From a virus: a DNA stretch of 27,547 nucleotides. The notes under the pieces were generated by a model. That model was not told the DNA's origin. It ran no database searches and saw only the letters and a list, made by a program, of their open reading frames with translations. A program made the position numbers and the translations under genes. The DNA is taken from positions 1-27,547 of the IMG/VR virus record IMGVR_UViG_3300034061_003118; one strand, 5' to 3'. Shown here in pieces: positions 15,701 through 23,062 of this stretch. Each line of letters starts with the position of its first letter. Positions within the stretch are counted from its first letter, which is position 1.

Positions 15701-16755
15701 CTTAATTCATTGTTAATTAATACTTTATCACCTACTTGAAAGCGTTCACTATCTACTATTAATTCAGTTGAGGAAGCAGTTGCTTTAATAACAGCATCAA
15801 TTCCTCTAAATCTTTTTACATATAATCTTTTAGTACCAGCATCTTTACCTGCTACCTCAAAACATTCATCCCAAGATGAAAATGTACTTACATATTGAGA
15901 TCTAAAACCATTATCAGTTCTTGATTGAGTTAAATTTCTTTCACCAACAAAAATATCATCATCTATTTCAAACCCAGAAACATCATTAACTGTTAAATAA
16001 TGATCTCCAATATTAGCACTTTGAGATAAAGTAGTATTTGTTCTATTTTCATCTCCCTCTATAATTAAATATTGTAAGTTTTGATCATTAGCTACGATAC
16101 CATTGATGTTTCTTAAAACACCACCTTCTGTACTTGCTGATGCATAACTATTATTAAATCTAAATAATCCAGAACCAGTCATCATAAAGGTTCCATCATT
16201 TAAAAGTAAATATCCACCTAATGCTAACGTACTACCACTTCTCATTCTAACATCACCACCATTTTCAATAGTTAAAGCGGGATCTGTAAATGAACTTGTT
16301 AATGTAATGGTACCCATTGCTGGAGTTATAAGAATAGTTCCTGGTCTAAATTGAACAAAGGCACCATTAGGTATAACTCCTCCTAATTTAGAAGGTAAGG
16401 ATTGAGTAGCAGGAAAAACATCATAACTCCAAGAATAATATCCTGTGTCTATAGATGCACTAATAAATTGAGTAGCACTACATGTTATATAATTTAATTT
16501 TATTTCTTCATCTCTATCAGTATAAGTATAAAAACTTCCTGATACAGGAAAACCAACAGTAGATGCTACTGTTATTGATTGTGTTCCAAAAAAAGGTAGA
16601 TAACCACCAGCAAAGTTAACTGTAGTTCTTAAACCTCTAACAAAAACTTGATCACTAGCTGTTGGAACAATTCCACCATACCATGTAGCAGTATCATTCC
16701 AAGAAGCTGAGTTGCCTGGAAAAAATGCACCGGATATTGAAAATCTAATTGGCAT
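12709..16755 (-). CDS. giant multi-domain tail spike, paralogue B
   Basis: This 1348-aa protein is collinear with the 1418-aa protein at 17025-21281. N-terminus: MPIRFSISGAFFPGNSASWN, then WYGGIVPTASDQVFVRG and a beta ladder with LTIENGGDVRMRSGSTLALG (about residues 1-235), resembling a G8-like or right-handed beta-helix cap. Short F-x-V/I-G-D-x-V/I hairpins follow (about 246-275, 331-357, 565-580, 784-802). A lectin/LamG-like beta-sandwich is likely at about 365-560 (DNVKVEAWISN, KKITLEASKEFVKGYVDDTL). A discoidin (F5/8C)-like domain may lie at 660-780 (TYRFLRIETQG). A pectate-lyase-like beta-helix lies at about 895-1170, and the C-terminal region ends DPLFRLKGARIF. Domain names are fold-level guesses. 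Its likely role is binding or degrading a surface glycan. No catalytic residues can be assigned. It overlaps the 82-aa gene upstream and the 460-aa fibre downstream by one base each. Confidence 0.68.
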   Translation of the reverse strand: MPIRFSISGAFFPGNSASWNDTATWYGGIVPTASDQVFVRGLRTTVNFAGGYLPFFGTQSITVASTVGFPVSGSFYTYTDRDEEIKLNYITCSATQFISASIDTGYYSWSYDVFPATQSLPSKLGGVIPNGAFVQFRPGTILITPAMGTITLTSSFTDPALTIENGGDVRMRSGSTLALGGYLLLNDGTFMMTGSGLFRFNNSYASASTEGGVLRNINGIVANDQNLQYLIIEGDENRTNTTLSQSANIGDHYLTVNDVSGFEIDDDIFVGERNLTQSRTDNGFRSQYVSTFSSWDECFEVAGKDAGTKRLYVKRFRGIDAVIKATASSTELIVDSERFQVGDKVLINNELRTITQVTGSYDVLLKDYDFTTGSNLTDWTTDITKSALFSDWTLSSSYGLIQWTSTAYRHIFVRDTMLDNVKVEAWISNLRGITEGSASRNEYGVYIQSEPSVDSDQFAPTSTNQPLRTSFTIQPSFSRMYMRQKNIDNDVITNIYTGSYPVDGLKKITLEASKEFVKGYVDDTLIFDEYARAGSFWGRCGLYTNGNDAFVCTRYKIYNKFTKLTVDSPITVNIGDQIEETGVEYSHSPGHQVIKLNSTVTDPLEFKDLAFAYRGAEEYQIDPILDSGSFPYIWGTNSSGSTNFDWFRFTLNVGDYATNYALGVGFTRSVIIDFNKPIEFNRVGFLENFLTIGQSMTASRGIQFSGSNDITGSGLAMTASNWTPLTSSIVDFRRRTNNETFRSFNIGGPHTYRFLRIETQGLTQATSTDNTFRSFRVHLNYSNSIQLNNTSDLNIGDEIALISRYNLNPISDVTNYSSLIFPSSSLTSASFLDNFTQHYRIISKSAGNVIYLDRTFEEGTPEKGNTVIKLNRSLKFSGSFNSSSRDWDVGRIAVLGSATARFVRRIKFENTSFQHLTGQFPQVGTAASLIYSGFGLGEQNWYNYMGLVQGCTFYNNYNMSVASSGMYWPNRSGFATRHCLISGFQTISLNGFSSPNFQAPIISTGNIIYGITTQTGFNANFSQTIYSYNLVYGGNIPLPGAAGYQAVYTTPYNSFYLIKRNHIEGVTGTVAYSQNLDSFGTQYSIIIDSNRIGFVHQNGGVFFMQSFLDKGFKTPFLLPRRGGFDGRRLSLSLVNAPLQSYITSSYGGPSHNIPVYIKNHNRQGFDLFLNNSGIWIKPENDPYYKFYKQFLQVDWRNPILGAYLWLDEGVSASFDVNFDYYVTPSIAWQAEQQYSGALYMVVLKNGGELSEQFTLPKVTTPTNFSRTFSLTGSGHFQIALAGLNTQHGYAAFANISSRLVAPNTDQVQVFSNNFNLRYFNNLDQTMAKTMYNQTPTDPLFRLKGARIF

Positions 16756-17003
16756 TAGTTACCTAATTTTTCTTTAATTTTGTATAAATAATCTAGAGCT
16801 GCTTGATAAGACAAATCAGCATCTGGTTTTTCTAATTCTTTTTTTACTTCTTCGATTCTTTGGTCTATTTCACTAATTAAAAATGAAACTGTGTTTTCTG
16901 TTTTTAAATCATGGGTTTCTTTGTTGTATTCCCAAAGTCCATAATATAAAGAGGAATAAACGTAAGTCCATCTTTCACCGAGAATTTTTATAACATCATT
17001 CAT
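16755..17003 (-). CDS. small helical protein between the two spike paralogues
   Basis: This 82-aa protein is mostly helical and charged: KILGERWTYVYSSLYYGLWE, then SFLISEIDQRIEEVKKELEK and AALDYLYKIKEKLGN. I do not recognise the family. Its stop overlaps the start of the 1348-aa spike (TAATG), so its translation is coupled to that gene, and it lies 21 bases after the 1418-aa spike. The fibre context suggests a folding helper or attachment factor for the spikes, as seen for other phage fibre genes, but this is inference from position. A TATAAATA sequence also occurs within its 3' part (16783-16790). Confidence 0.6.
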   Translation of the reverse strand: MNDVIKILGERWTYVYSSLYYGLWEYNKETHDLKTENTVSFLISEIDQRIEEVKKELEKPDADLSYQAALDYLYKIKEKLGN

Positions 17004-17009
17004 ACTAAT

Positions 17010-17017
17010 TATAAATA
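17010..17017 (-). promoter_or_regulatory. boundary motif TATTTATA between the spike paralogues
   Basis: An exact copy 6 bases upstream of the 82-aa gene and 7 bases after the stop of the 1418-aa spike. Confidence 0.45.
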
Positions 17018-17024
17018 TTAAATA

Positions 17025-20000
17025 TTAGAATAATTTTGCGCCTTTTAATCTAAATTTAGGATTTGTTTGTGGATATTGATTGTTTGCATTTCTAAATTGA
17101 GTAGTTAAAGCACCATCTAAAAATCTCATATCAAAATAATTGTTTAAAACAAACACACTTGAGGTTTGAGGGGCAATTAATCTACTTGTAATGTTTTTTA
17201 AAGCAACATACCCAGCAGCAGTAATATCTTGAGCTAAACATATAGCATATACTCCTTGTCCTTCTAATTGATATGTTACTTCATAATGTTGAGGTGTTAA
17301 TGATTTTTGAATACGATTTAATGGACTTACTAACTTTCCATTTTTATATAAATAAGTACATAATCCACCAACATATGAAGAACTTACAGGAATAAATATT
17401 GGATTCCTATAAACATATTCAGGAGCACTTCCTGTAAATACATAAACATTATAATTAATGTTAGGAGCATTAGCTAAATCATAAGCAAAACCACCTTCAG
17501 TTTGAATCCATTGACTCATGTCATGATAATAGTCAAATCCAACGGTAAAAGAGGCTGTTGTATTATCCTCAATAGCTACTTGGGCTGTTATCATAGCATT
17601 TTTCCAATAGTAAGTATTACTAAATGGTTGATCCATTCTACCTAATTGAACACTTCCTGAAAAATGGTAAAATTTGTACCATTCATTATTTGGTTCTTTT
17701 ATAATCCAACCTTGGTTATTTGTAACTACATCATACCCATATCTATTATAATCTTTAACAGGAGATGAATAACTACCAACATTTAAAGAACCACCACCAA
17801 CATTTAATAAACCATAGTTATTATTATTACTAAATCTATTAGCATCATAACTTAATCTATTAGACAATAACATTCTTTCTATTGGAAATGTTGGATATGC
17901 AGAATAATTTATTGTACCGCCTGATGTTCTTCCTACAGTAGCAAATTCAATTTTATTGTCCTTAAACTCAAATCTTAAGAGCATATCAGGAATAAAGTTA
18001 TAAGGTATACCAAAATTCATTAATTGACCACCACCAAGATAAAGATTTCTATTATGTTTATAATACATTCCAATAGTTGTTCTAAAATTTGTTTGGAAAA
18101 AAGTTCCCCATCCAAAAAAAGCATTAGTACAATAAAAGAAGTTATGAGATGCATTAGAATATGTTCCCATAGTTATACTAGCATCAGCCATTCCAATAAA
18201 TGTATTACCAGTCATTATATAAGGAAGCTGAATTGTTGTAGTATGTTGAGAAGGGGGAAACCAACCAGCATCAGCAAAAACATTATGTCTTAATTGGTAA
18301 TTAGATTTTTGTGTTGAACTACCTCCTTGCCAATTATAACTAGAGGAATAACAATTATAAAAACTGCATCCTTTTAATATTGCTGGTTCCCAAGCGTTAG
18401 TATATGTGTAAGTAAATGCTCCCCAGGTTCTACCAGGTGTACCACCAAAATAATAATAGTTATCTGTTAAATATTGAAAACCAACATTTTTAAATACAGA
18501 TTTTGCTTGAAAAGTAGTACCTATTGATCCTCTAATTCTTCCTGTACCTATAGTACCTGGAGTTAATGATCCTGAAAAGTTTAATTTTTTGTTTATTTTA
18601 AATACTTGGGTTCCTTTTTGAATAATAAAATTTACTTTTCTATCTAAAGTTAATACACTACCGCTTTTTCCTGTTATTGTAAAATAACTAGCATAAGTTC
18701 CATCTAATAAAGGTAAGTCAGATCCTGATACTAATGTGTTCCAAAGAAGATCAAATGTTGATGGGTCAGAATTCATTCTACCTATTGCTGTTCTTGGAGT
18801 TAAAACAATCTGATCTCCTACATTAAAATCTGAAGTGTTATTTAATATTATCTGGTTTAGACTTCCACTTCTTACTGATATATTAAGATAGTTTGTATTT
18901 GTTAAACCTAAACCTGTAAAAGTAGCACCGTTATTTTGTAATCTTATATAACGATAAACATGAGTACCTCCTAAATCCCAATCTCGTATACTTTGTTCAT
19001 TAACTCTTGCTCTTCTATCTATACCTCCACTTAATGGAACCCAAGTATATAAATCATTACTTGCAGATATTGATAATCCTCCTGAAATTGAGGAGGTAAA
19101 ATTTTGCATTATGGCTGTAAATTGTTCATTAAAACCAAAATTACTAAAACTTACTGGGGTTATTAAATCTAAAATTACACTAGATCCTGTTAATGTACCA
19201 CCAGCACCGGTACCTACGTTAAATCCATTTAAAACACCATCTACTAAAGGAGCACCAAATACAGATCTACCTCCAGTTCCTGTTTGAACAAATTCTTGAG
19301 TAGGTCTTGTATTAATACTATAAATGTAGGGCCAAATTCCATTATTTTCATTATTTTCAGCTCCTCTATAAGCAAAAGCTAAATTTTTATGTGCTCCAGG
19401 ATCTAAAATAACAGATGATAATTTAATTACTTGGTTATTTATATCATGAGGGGATTCTACTCCAGATTCATATACAATATCATTAGAAGTTAATCCTGTT
19501 ATAGGAGAATCTAAAACAATTTTTTGACATTTAGCATAAACTTTAAACCTAGTATAAACTACTTTAAAATTTTGTGTTGCAATACCAAGTCTTCCTGCTG
19601 TTGCTCCCCATTTATCTATAGATTCATAATAACAAACATCATCAAGATATGCTTTAACAAATCCTCTACTATGTTCAAGAGTTATTTTTCTTTCTTCTTC
19701 AATATTAGTAATTCCGGCTAAAAAAGGTTTATATTTATCTGAATAATTTGGTTCTCCTTTATTGATAACCATAAAACTAGATTGGAATGGATTTATAAAA
19801 GCTGCGGTTTTATAATATTGTCCGGAACCAAGACCATTTATTTGTCTTTCATCAAAATCATTTGTGGGTTCAGCATGAAGTATAACACCATAAGAGTTAA
19901 TATTATCTCTAAAAGCAGGTGATGTTAAAGATCCACTTAAATTAAATGAATCATTTTTAACCCAAGCCTCTACTTTAACATTATCTCTAAATATATTTTT

Positions 20001-21281
20001 TATTACAGTGGCTCTATATTGGTTAATAGCTTCATTTGCTTGTAAAGTTAAACCTTTACCAGGGGCAAGATTCCAATTCATAAAAGCAGGACTTCTTGTA
20101 GGATCTAATTCCCAATCAGATAAGAAAGCAGAAGCAGATGGAGAAGTAAAATCATAATCTCTTAAAAGATAGTCATAACTACTAGTAACTTCAATTATTA
20201 TTCTTTCTTGATTATTAATTAATATTTTATCTCCTACTTTAAAACGTTCTTCATCTACAATTATTTCTGTTGATGAAGCTGTTGCTAATATTTTACCTTC
20301 TAAACCATTCATTCTTTGAATATAAAGTTTATTAGGTATACTTCCTGTATCTTTACCTAAAACATAAAAAGTTTCATCTTCTGAAGTACGATATTGAGAA
20401 TAAACAGTAGTAAATAAACCAGTAAAGTTATTTGCATCATCTTGTCTTTCATAACCAATTTGATCTTCTCCAACAAATATCCAATCTCCAAATTCAAAAT
20501 TAGAAGCATTTTGTACTGATAAAAAAGTATCACCTACACTAGCACTATTAGTTAAAACAGTATTAGTTCTTACCTCTGGTCCTTCCATTATTAATCTTGA
20601 AAAAGGAAAATCATTCATACTAATATAACTTGCTGATTCTGGGGTTGATATATTGCCTGTACTTATGAATCTTGATCCTGAAAATAAATTAAAGAATACA
20701 AAGCTTGCTGAATCTTGTGCTCTTAAAGTACCATCATTTATGTTAATACCATTACGAATAAAATAACTAGAGGTTCCACTTAAAGCAAATTCTCCACCAT
20801 TTTCTATAGTTAATATTTTTGATATCGCTGAACTAGATCCTGATAGAGCAATTACCCCTGGTCTAAATTGAATAAGAGCACCAGCAGGGATAACTCCTGA
20901 TCTTTTATCAGGAAAATCAAATAATGGTTGGTTTGGGTAACTTGGTTGTTGTCCCCAAGGGGCACTATAGGCTTGATCTACACTTACTCCTAATAATCTG
21001 TTAGAACCTGAAATTCCTTGGTAGTTTAATCTAACTTCTTGATTTCTATCAGTATAGGTATATAATTGGGCTCCACCTGATGGGAAACCAATATTACTAG
21101 CTACAAAAAATTCACTAGCTGTTCCTGGCCAAAATGGAGTATTAGCACTAACTGTTGTTCTTATTCCTCTTATCCAAACATCATCACTTGAAGTTGGAAC
21201 TATTCCTTCATACCATATAGAGGGATTATTCCAAGAGGCTGTTCCAAAAAATGAACTTGATATTGTAAACCTATCTGGCAT
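17025..21281 (-). CDS. giant multi-domain tail spike, paralogue A
   Basis: This 1418-aa protein is the largest in the window. It shares domain order and many blocks with the 1348-aa spike: MPDRFTISSSFFGTASWN with WYEGIVPTSSDDVWIRG at the N-terminus, LTIENGG at about 157, RTNT at 238, FKVGDKILINN at about 347-357, DNVKVEAWVKN at about 433, KITLEHSRGFVKAYLDD at about 532-548, LAFAYRGAE at about 634, HVYRYIRLQNNG in a discoidin-like part, and KFRLKGAKLF at the C-terminus. A beta-helix-like segment at about residues 915-1170 has diverged from its paralogue. Glycan binding or depolymerisation at the tail tip is the likely role; no catalytic residue can be named. It starts 4 bases after the 201-aa fibre gene and is probably co-transcribed with it. 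Confidence 0.68.
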   Translation of the reverse strand: MPDRFTISSSFFGTASWNNPSIWYEGIVPTSSDDVWIRGIRTTVSANTPFWPGTASEFFVASNIGFPSGGAQLYTYTDRNQEVRLNYQGISGSNRLLGVSVDQAYSAPWGQQPSYPNQPLFDFPDKRSGVIPAGALIQFRPGVIALSGSSSAISKILTIENGGEFALSGTSSYFIRNGININDGTLRAQDSASFVFFNLFSGSRFISTGNISTPESASYISMNDFPFSRLIMEGPEVRTNTVLTNSASVGDTFLSVQNASNFEFGDWIFVGEDQIGYERQDDANNFTGLFTTVYSQYRTSEDETFYVLGKDTGSIPNKLYIQRMNGLEGKILATASSTEIIVDEERFKVGDKILINNQERIIIEVTSSYDYLLRDYDFTSPSASAFLSDWELDPTRSPAFMNWNLAPGKGLTLQANEAINQYRATVIKNIFRDNVKVEAWVKNDSFNLSGSLTSPAFRDNINSYGVILHAEPTNDFDERQINGLGSGQYYKTAAFINPFQSSFMVINKGEPNYSDKYKPFLAGITNIEEERKITLEHSRGFVKAYLDDVCYYESIDKWGATAGRLGIATQNFKVVYTRFKVYAKCQKIVLDSPITGLTSNDIVYESGVESPHDINNQVIKLSSVILDPGAHKNLAFAYRGAENNENNGIWPYIYSINTRPTQEFVQTGTGGRSVFGAPLVDGVLNGFNVGTGAGGTLTGSSVILDLITPVSFSNFGFNEQFTAIMQNFTSSISGGLSISASNDLYTWVPLSGGIDRRARVNEQSIRDWDLGGTHVYRYIRLQNNGATFTGLGLTNTNYLNISVRSGSLNQIILNNTSDFNVGDQIVLTPRTAIGRMNSDPSTFDLLWNTLVSGSDLPLLDGTYASYFTITGKSGSVLTLDRKVNFIIQKGTQVFKINKKLNFSGSLTPGTIGTGRIRGSIGTTFQAKSVFKNVGFQYLTDNYYYFGGTPGRTWGAFTYTYTNAWEPAILKGCSFYNCYSSSYNWQGGSSTQKSNYQLRHNVFADAGWFPPSQHTTTIQLPYIMTGNTFIGMADASITMGTYSNASHNFFYCTNAFFGWGTFFQTNFRTTIGMYYKHNRNLYLGGGQLMNFGIPYNFIPDMLLRFEFKDNKIEFATVGRTSGGTINYSAYPTFPIERMLLSNRLSYDANRFSNNNNYGLLNVGGGSLNVGSYSSPVKDYNRYGYDVVTNNQGWIIKEPNNEWYKFYHFSGSVQLGRMDQPFSNTYYWKNAMITAQVAIEDNTTASFTVGFDYYHDMSQWIQTEGGFAYDLANAPNINYNVYVFTGSAPEYVYRNPIFIPVSSSYVGGLCTYLYKNGKLVSPLNRIQKSLTPQHYEVTYQLEGQGVYAICLAQDITAAGYVALKNITSRLIAPQTSSVFVLNNYFDMRFLDGALTTQFRNANNQYPQTNPKFRLKGAKLF

Positions 21282-21285
21282 TGTC

Positions 21286-21891
21286 TTATTGTATTATTTG
21301 TAACTTGTTTATGTCTTTTCTTTCACCATATATTAAATAAAAACAATCAATATGATCTTCACATTTAATATATACTTTATTATCTTTTATTCTATCAACA
21401 TATACAGCTTGATAACTTCCTACAGGAGTTAATTGTATTGTTATAGTTGATTCATCTACTAATCCAGTCCATTCTTCAGGTAGTTCTATAATTTCAGAAG
21501 ATGTTCTTCCTCTAACATAAACTCCATGTTCTGGTCCCTCTAAAACCCCATATACTAATCGTTTATTAGGTTGGGTAGGATGAATAATATTAAATGATTT
21601 TTCTGTTGCGTGTAATACACCATTAATTACTACTGAACCTGAAATTAGTGCTGAACCTGTGAATGGAAAAGGTAAAGCACCTACTCCTGTTAAATTAGAA
21701 CCGTCACCATAAAAAGAATTTGCTCTAACATTACCTCCAACTTGAAAAAGTTTATCAGGAGATGGAACATTTCCTATAGTAACAAAACCATCATTTCGTA
21801 AAGTAATGGATTGAGTATTTTCTACGAAAATACCTACTGAACCACTATCTACTTTATTTAAACCATTAGGATCTATTCCTTTATATATCAT
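21286..21891 (-). CDS. fibre protein with conserved C-terminal tip domain
   Basis: This 201-aa protein has a fibre N-terminal part with SITLRNDGFVTIGNVPSP, a NVRANSFYGDGSNLTGVG stalk motif (about residues 54-71) and SGSALISGS-like strands. The C-terminal domain, from about residue 99, reads SFNIIHPTQPNKRLVYGVLE, GPEHGVYVRGRTSSEIIELP, EEWTGLVDESTITIQLTPVG and ends CFYLIYGERKDINKLQIIQ. I recognise this module (HPT...EGPEHGVYVRG...LVDE.SI..LTP.G...YGERKD) from the ends of fibre proteins in diverse marine and freshwater phages. Its function is not known to me; a trimerisation or receptor-binding tip is likely. It is not the S74 autoprotease, whose motif I do not see. It starts 6 bases after the 109-aa gene. 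Confidence 0.72.
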   Translation of the reverse strand: MIYKGIDPNGLNKVDSGSVGIFVENTQSITLRNDGFVTIGNVPSPDKLFQVGGNVRANSFYGDGSNLTGVGALPFPFTGSALISGSVVINGVLHATEKSFNIIHPTQPNKRLVYGVLEGPEHGVYVRGRTSSEIIELPEEWTGLVDESTITIQLTPVGSYQAVYVDRIKDNKVYIKCEDHIDCFYLIYGERKDINKLQIIQ

Positions 21892-21897
21892 AACTTA

Positions 21898-22227
21898 TTA
21901 ACTTATTTCTAATACTGATACTATTATATCGGTTGAGTTATTTAGGGAAGATGAAACAGTTAAATAATCGCTAGATTCTAAAACTAACTTTTGTTCCCCA
22001 CCCACTAATACTAAATTACTTCCTGCTGGTACTAGAGCGTTTTTAATAACATACGCACTTTTAGCCGCGCTGTTGTCATAAAGTTTGATGTCTACGTTTA
22101 TAGACGATGTAACCACGTTAGATACAGCAACTCCAATAATAGTTGCGGTAACTCCTATAGCAGCATAAACAGTTGTTTCGGTTGTACCTAAAGAACTTGA
22201 TATACTATTTTTAAAAGTATTTGCCAT
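21898..22227 (-). CDS. small conserved virion protein
   Basis: This 109-aa protein starts MANTFKNSISSSLGTTETTV and has an all-beta pattern: TIIGVAVSNVVTSSINVDIK, NALVPAGSNLVLVGGEQKLV, LESSDYLTVSSS, and a final IIVSVLEIS. I recognise this profile from short virion structural proteins of T4-like cyanophages and relatives (the SVLEIS ending, the P-x-GS-x-L-V-x-x-G-x-Q-K motif). Its exact place in the particle is unknown to me. The fold suggests a small jelly-roll that decorates a fibre or tail. It starts 14 bases after the 268-aa gene with a boundary motif in the gap and opens a unit with the 201-aa fibre and the 1418-aa spike. Confidence 0.68.
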   Translation of the reverse strand: MANTFKNSISSSLGTTETTVYAAIGVTATIIGVAVSNVVTSSINVDIKLYDNSAAKSAYVIKNALVPAGSNLVLVGGEQKLVLESSDYLTVSSSLNNSTDIIVSVLEIS

Positions 22228-22231
22228 TGAT

Positions 22232-22239
22232 TATAAATA
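22232..22239 (-). promoter_or_regulatory. boundary motif TATTTATA before the 109-aa gene
   Basis: An exact copy 4 bases upstream of the start and 2 bases after the preceding stop. Confidence 0.45.
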
Positions 22240-22241
22240 TA

Positions 22242-23048
22242 TTAACCTAAGGCAATTGCCATAGCAATTGCATTATCTACTACATTAATTCCGTTTGATA
22301 TTACAGCCCCTGTTGCTATTATTGATCCTGAAATATTTACTGAACCACTTATACTAGCTGAGGTATTTACTCTAAATCCTAAAGCTGGAGATATAGAAGC
22401 AGTGAATGAACCGCTTGCTATTTGAGATAAATTTAAACCAACAATAGCACTAGCTGATAGATTTGTTAATCCTGAACCGTCTCCTGTAAATGACCCTGTA
22501 AATGATCCTGTGTAACCTCTTGTTCTATTATCTGCTAATGTTCTTCCAGCATATTGTACTACTGTAACTTTATAAGGAGTTGAATATGAACCATTACCAG
22601 GGTCAGCAATTGCTAAAATACCAGTTTTATATTGGAAAATCCAGTTAATAGCATCGGTAGGGAATATTTGGTTACCTAAGTTATCTGTTAAAATTACAGT
22701 GTAGGCTGAACCATACTTATCACTGATAAAGTTTCTTTGATAGAAAGAAGCACTTGTAGCAAATGAAGGTAAAGTACTAACTCCTGGAGTAAAGCCTGAG
22801 CCTGAAATTACATACCATACGCTTGTAGGAAATGATGGATCAGGGGTTAAGGAAAAACTAGTTAATACTCTACCTACTCCTGCAGAAACAGCAGATGCTG
22901 TAGTAGCGGGAATAGTATCACTATAAACTTCAGTATCATTTGTATCTAAGGTAGATACCGTATTCTCCTGGAAGAATAATCTTGAAGGTGTTGAAAACTC
23001 TTTATTAATAAGGGTTTTAAACGATAAGTCTTCTTTATTTAATGGCAT
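22242..23048 (-). CDS. fibre-like virion protein
   Basis: This 268-aa protein has an N-terminal globular part of about 170 residues (MPLNKEDLSFKTLINKEFST, VWYVISGSGFTPG, INWIFQYKTGILAIADPG, YKVTVVQYAGRTL), the kind of domain seen before fibre stalks in T4-like phages. Then comes a stalk YTGSFTGSFTGDGSGLTNLS (about residues 179-198) and the module VGLNLSQIASGSFTASISPA, found twice more in the 1264-aa fibre. The C-terminus NGINVVDNAIAMAIALG is helical. It is read as an adaptor or fibre-base protein that attaches the long fibres encoded just upstream. No enzyme motif is visible. Confidence 0.65.
   Translation of the reverse strand: MPLNKEDLSFKTLINKEFSTPSRLFFQENTVSTLDTNDTEVYSDTIPATTASAVSAGVGRVLTSFSLTPDPSFPTSVWYVISGSGFTPGVSTLPSFATSASFYQRNFISDKYGSAYTVILTDNLGNQIFPTDAINWIFQYKTGILAIADPGNGSYSTPYKVTVVQYAGRTLADNRTRGYTGSFTGSFTGDGSGLTNLSASAIVGLNLSQIASGSFTASISPALGFRVNTSASISGSVNISGSIIATGAVISNGINVVDNAIAMAIALG
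22411..22446 (-). repeat. copy of the GLNLSQIASGS module in the 268-aa gene
   Basis: The segment encodes V-G-L-N-L-S-Q-I-A-S-G-S and keeps the DNA core TTGAGATAAATTTAA in common with the copies in the 1264-aa gene. Confidence 0.7.
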
Positions 23049-23054
23049 CTATTT

Positions 23055-23062
23055 TATAAATA
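23055..23062 (-). promoter_or_regulatory. boundary motif TATTTATA before the 268-aa gene
   Basis: An exact copy that directly abuts the stop codon of the 1264-aa gene and lies 6 bases before the start at 23048. Confidence 0.45.

Noticed and set aside
12709-21281. A diversity-generating retroelement acting on the spike genes
   Set aside because: No reverse transcriptase or template repeat is visible in the window.
21286-21891. Intramolecular chaperone/autoprotease (S74-type) at the C-terminus of the 201-aa fibre
   Set aside because: I could not find the expected S74 sequence pattern; the module is a different one.
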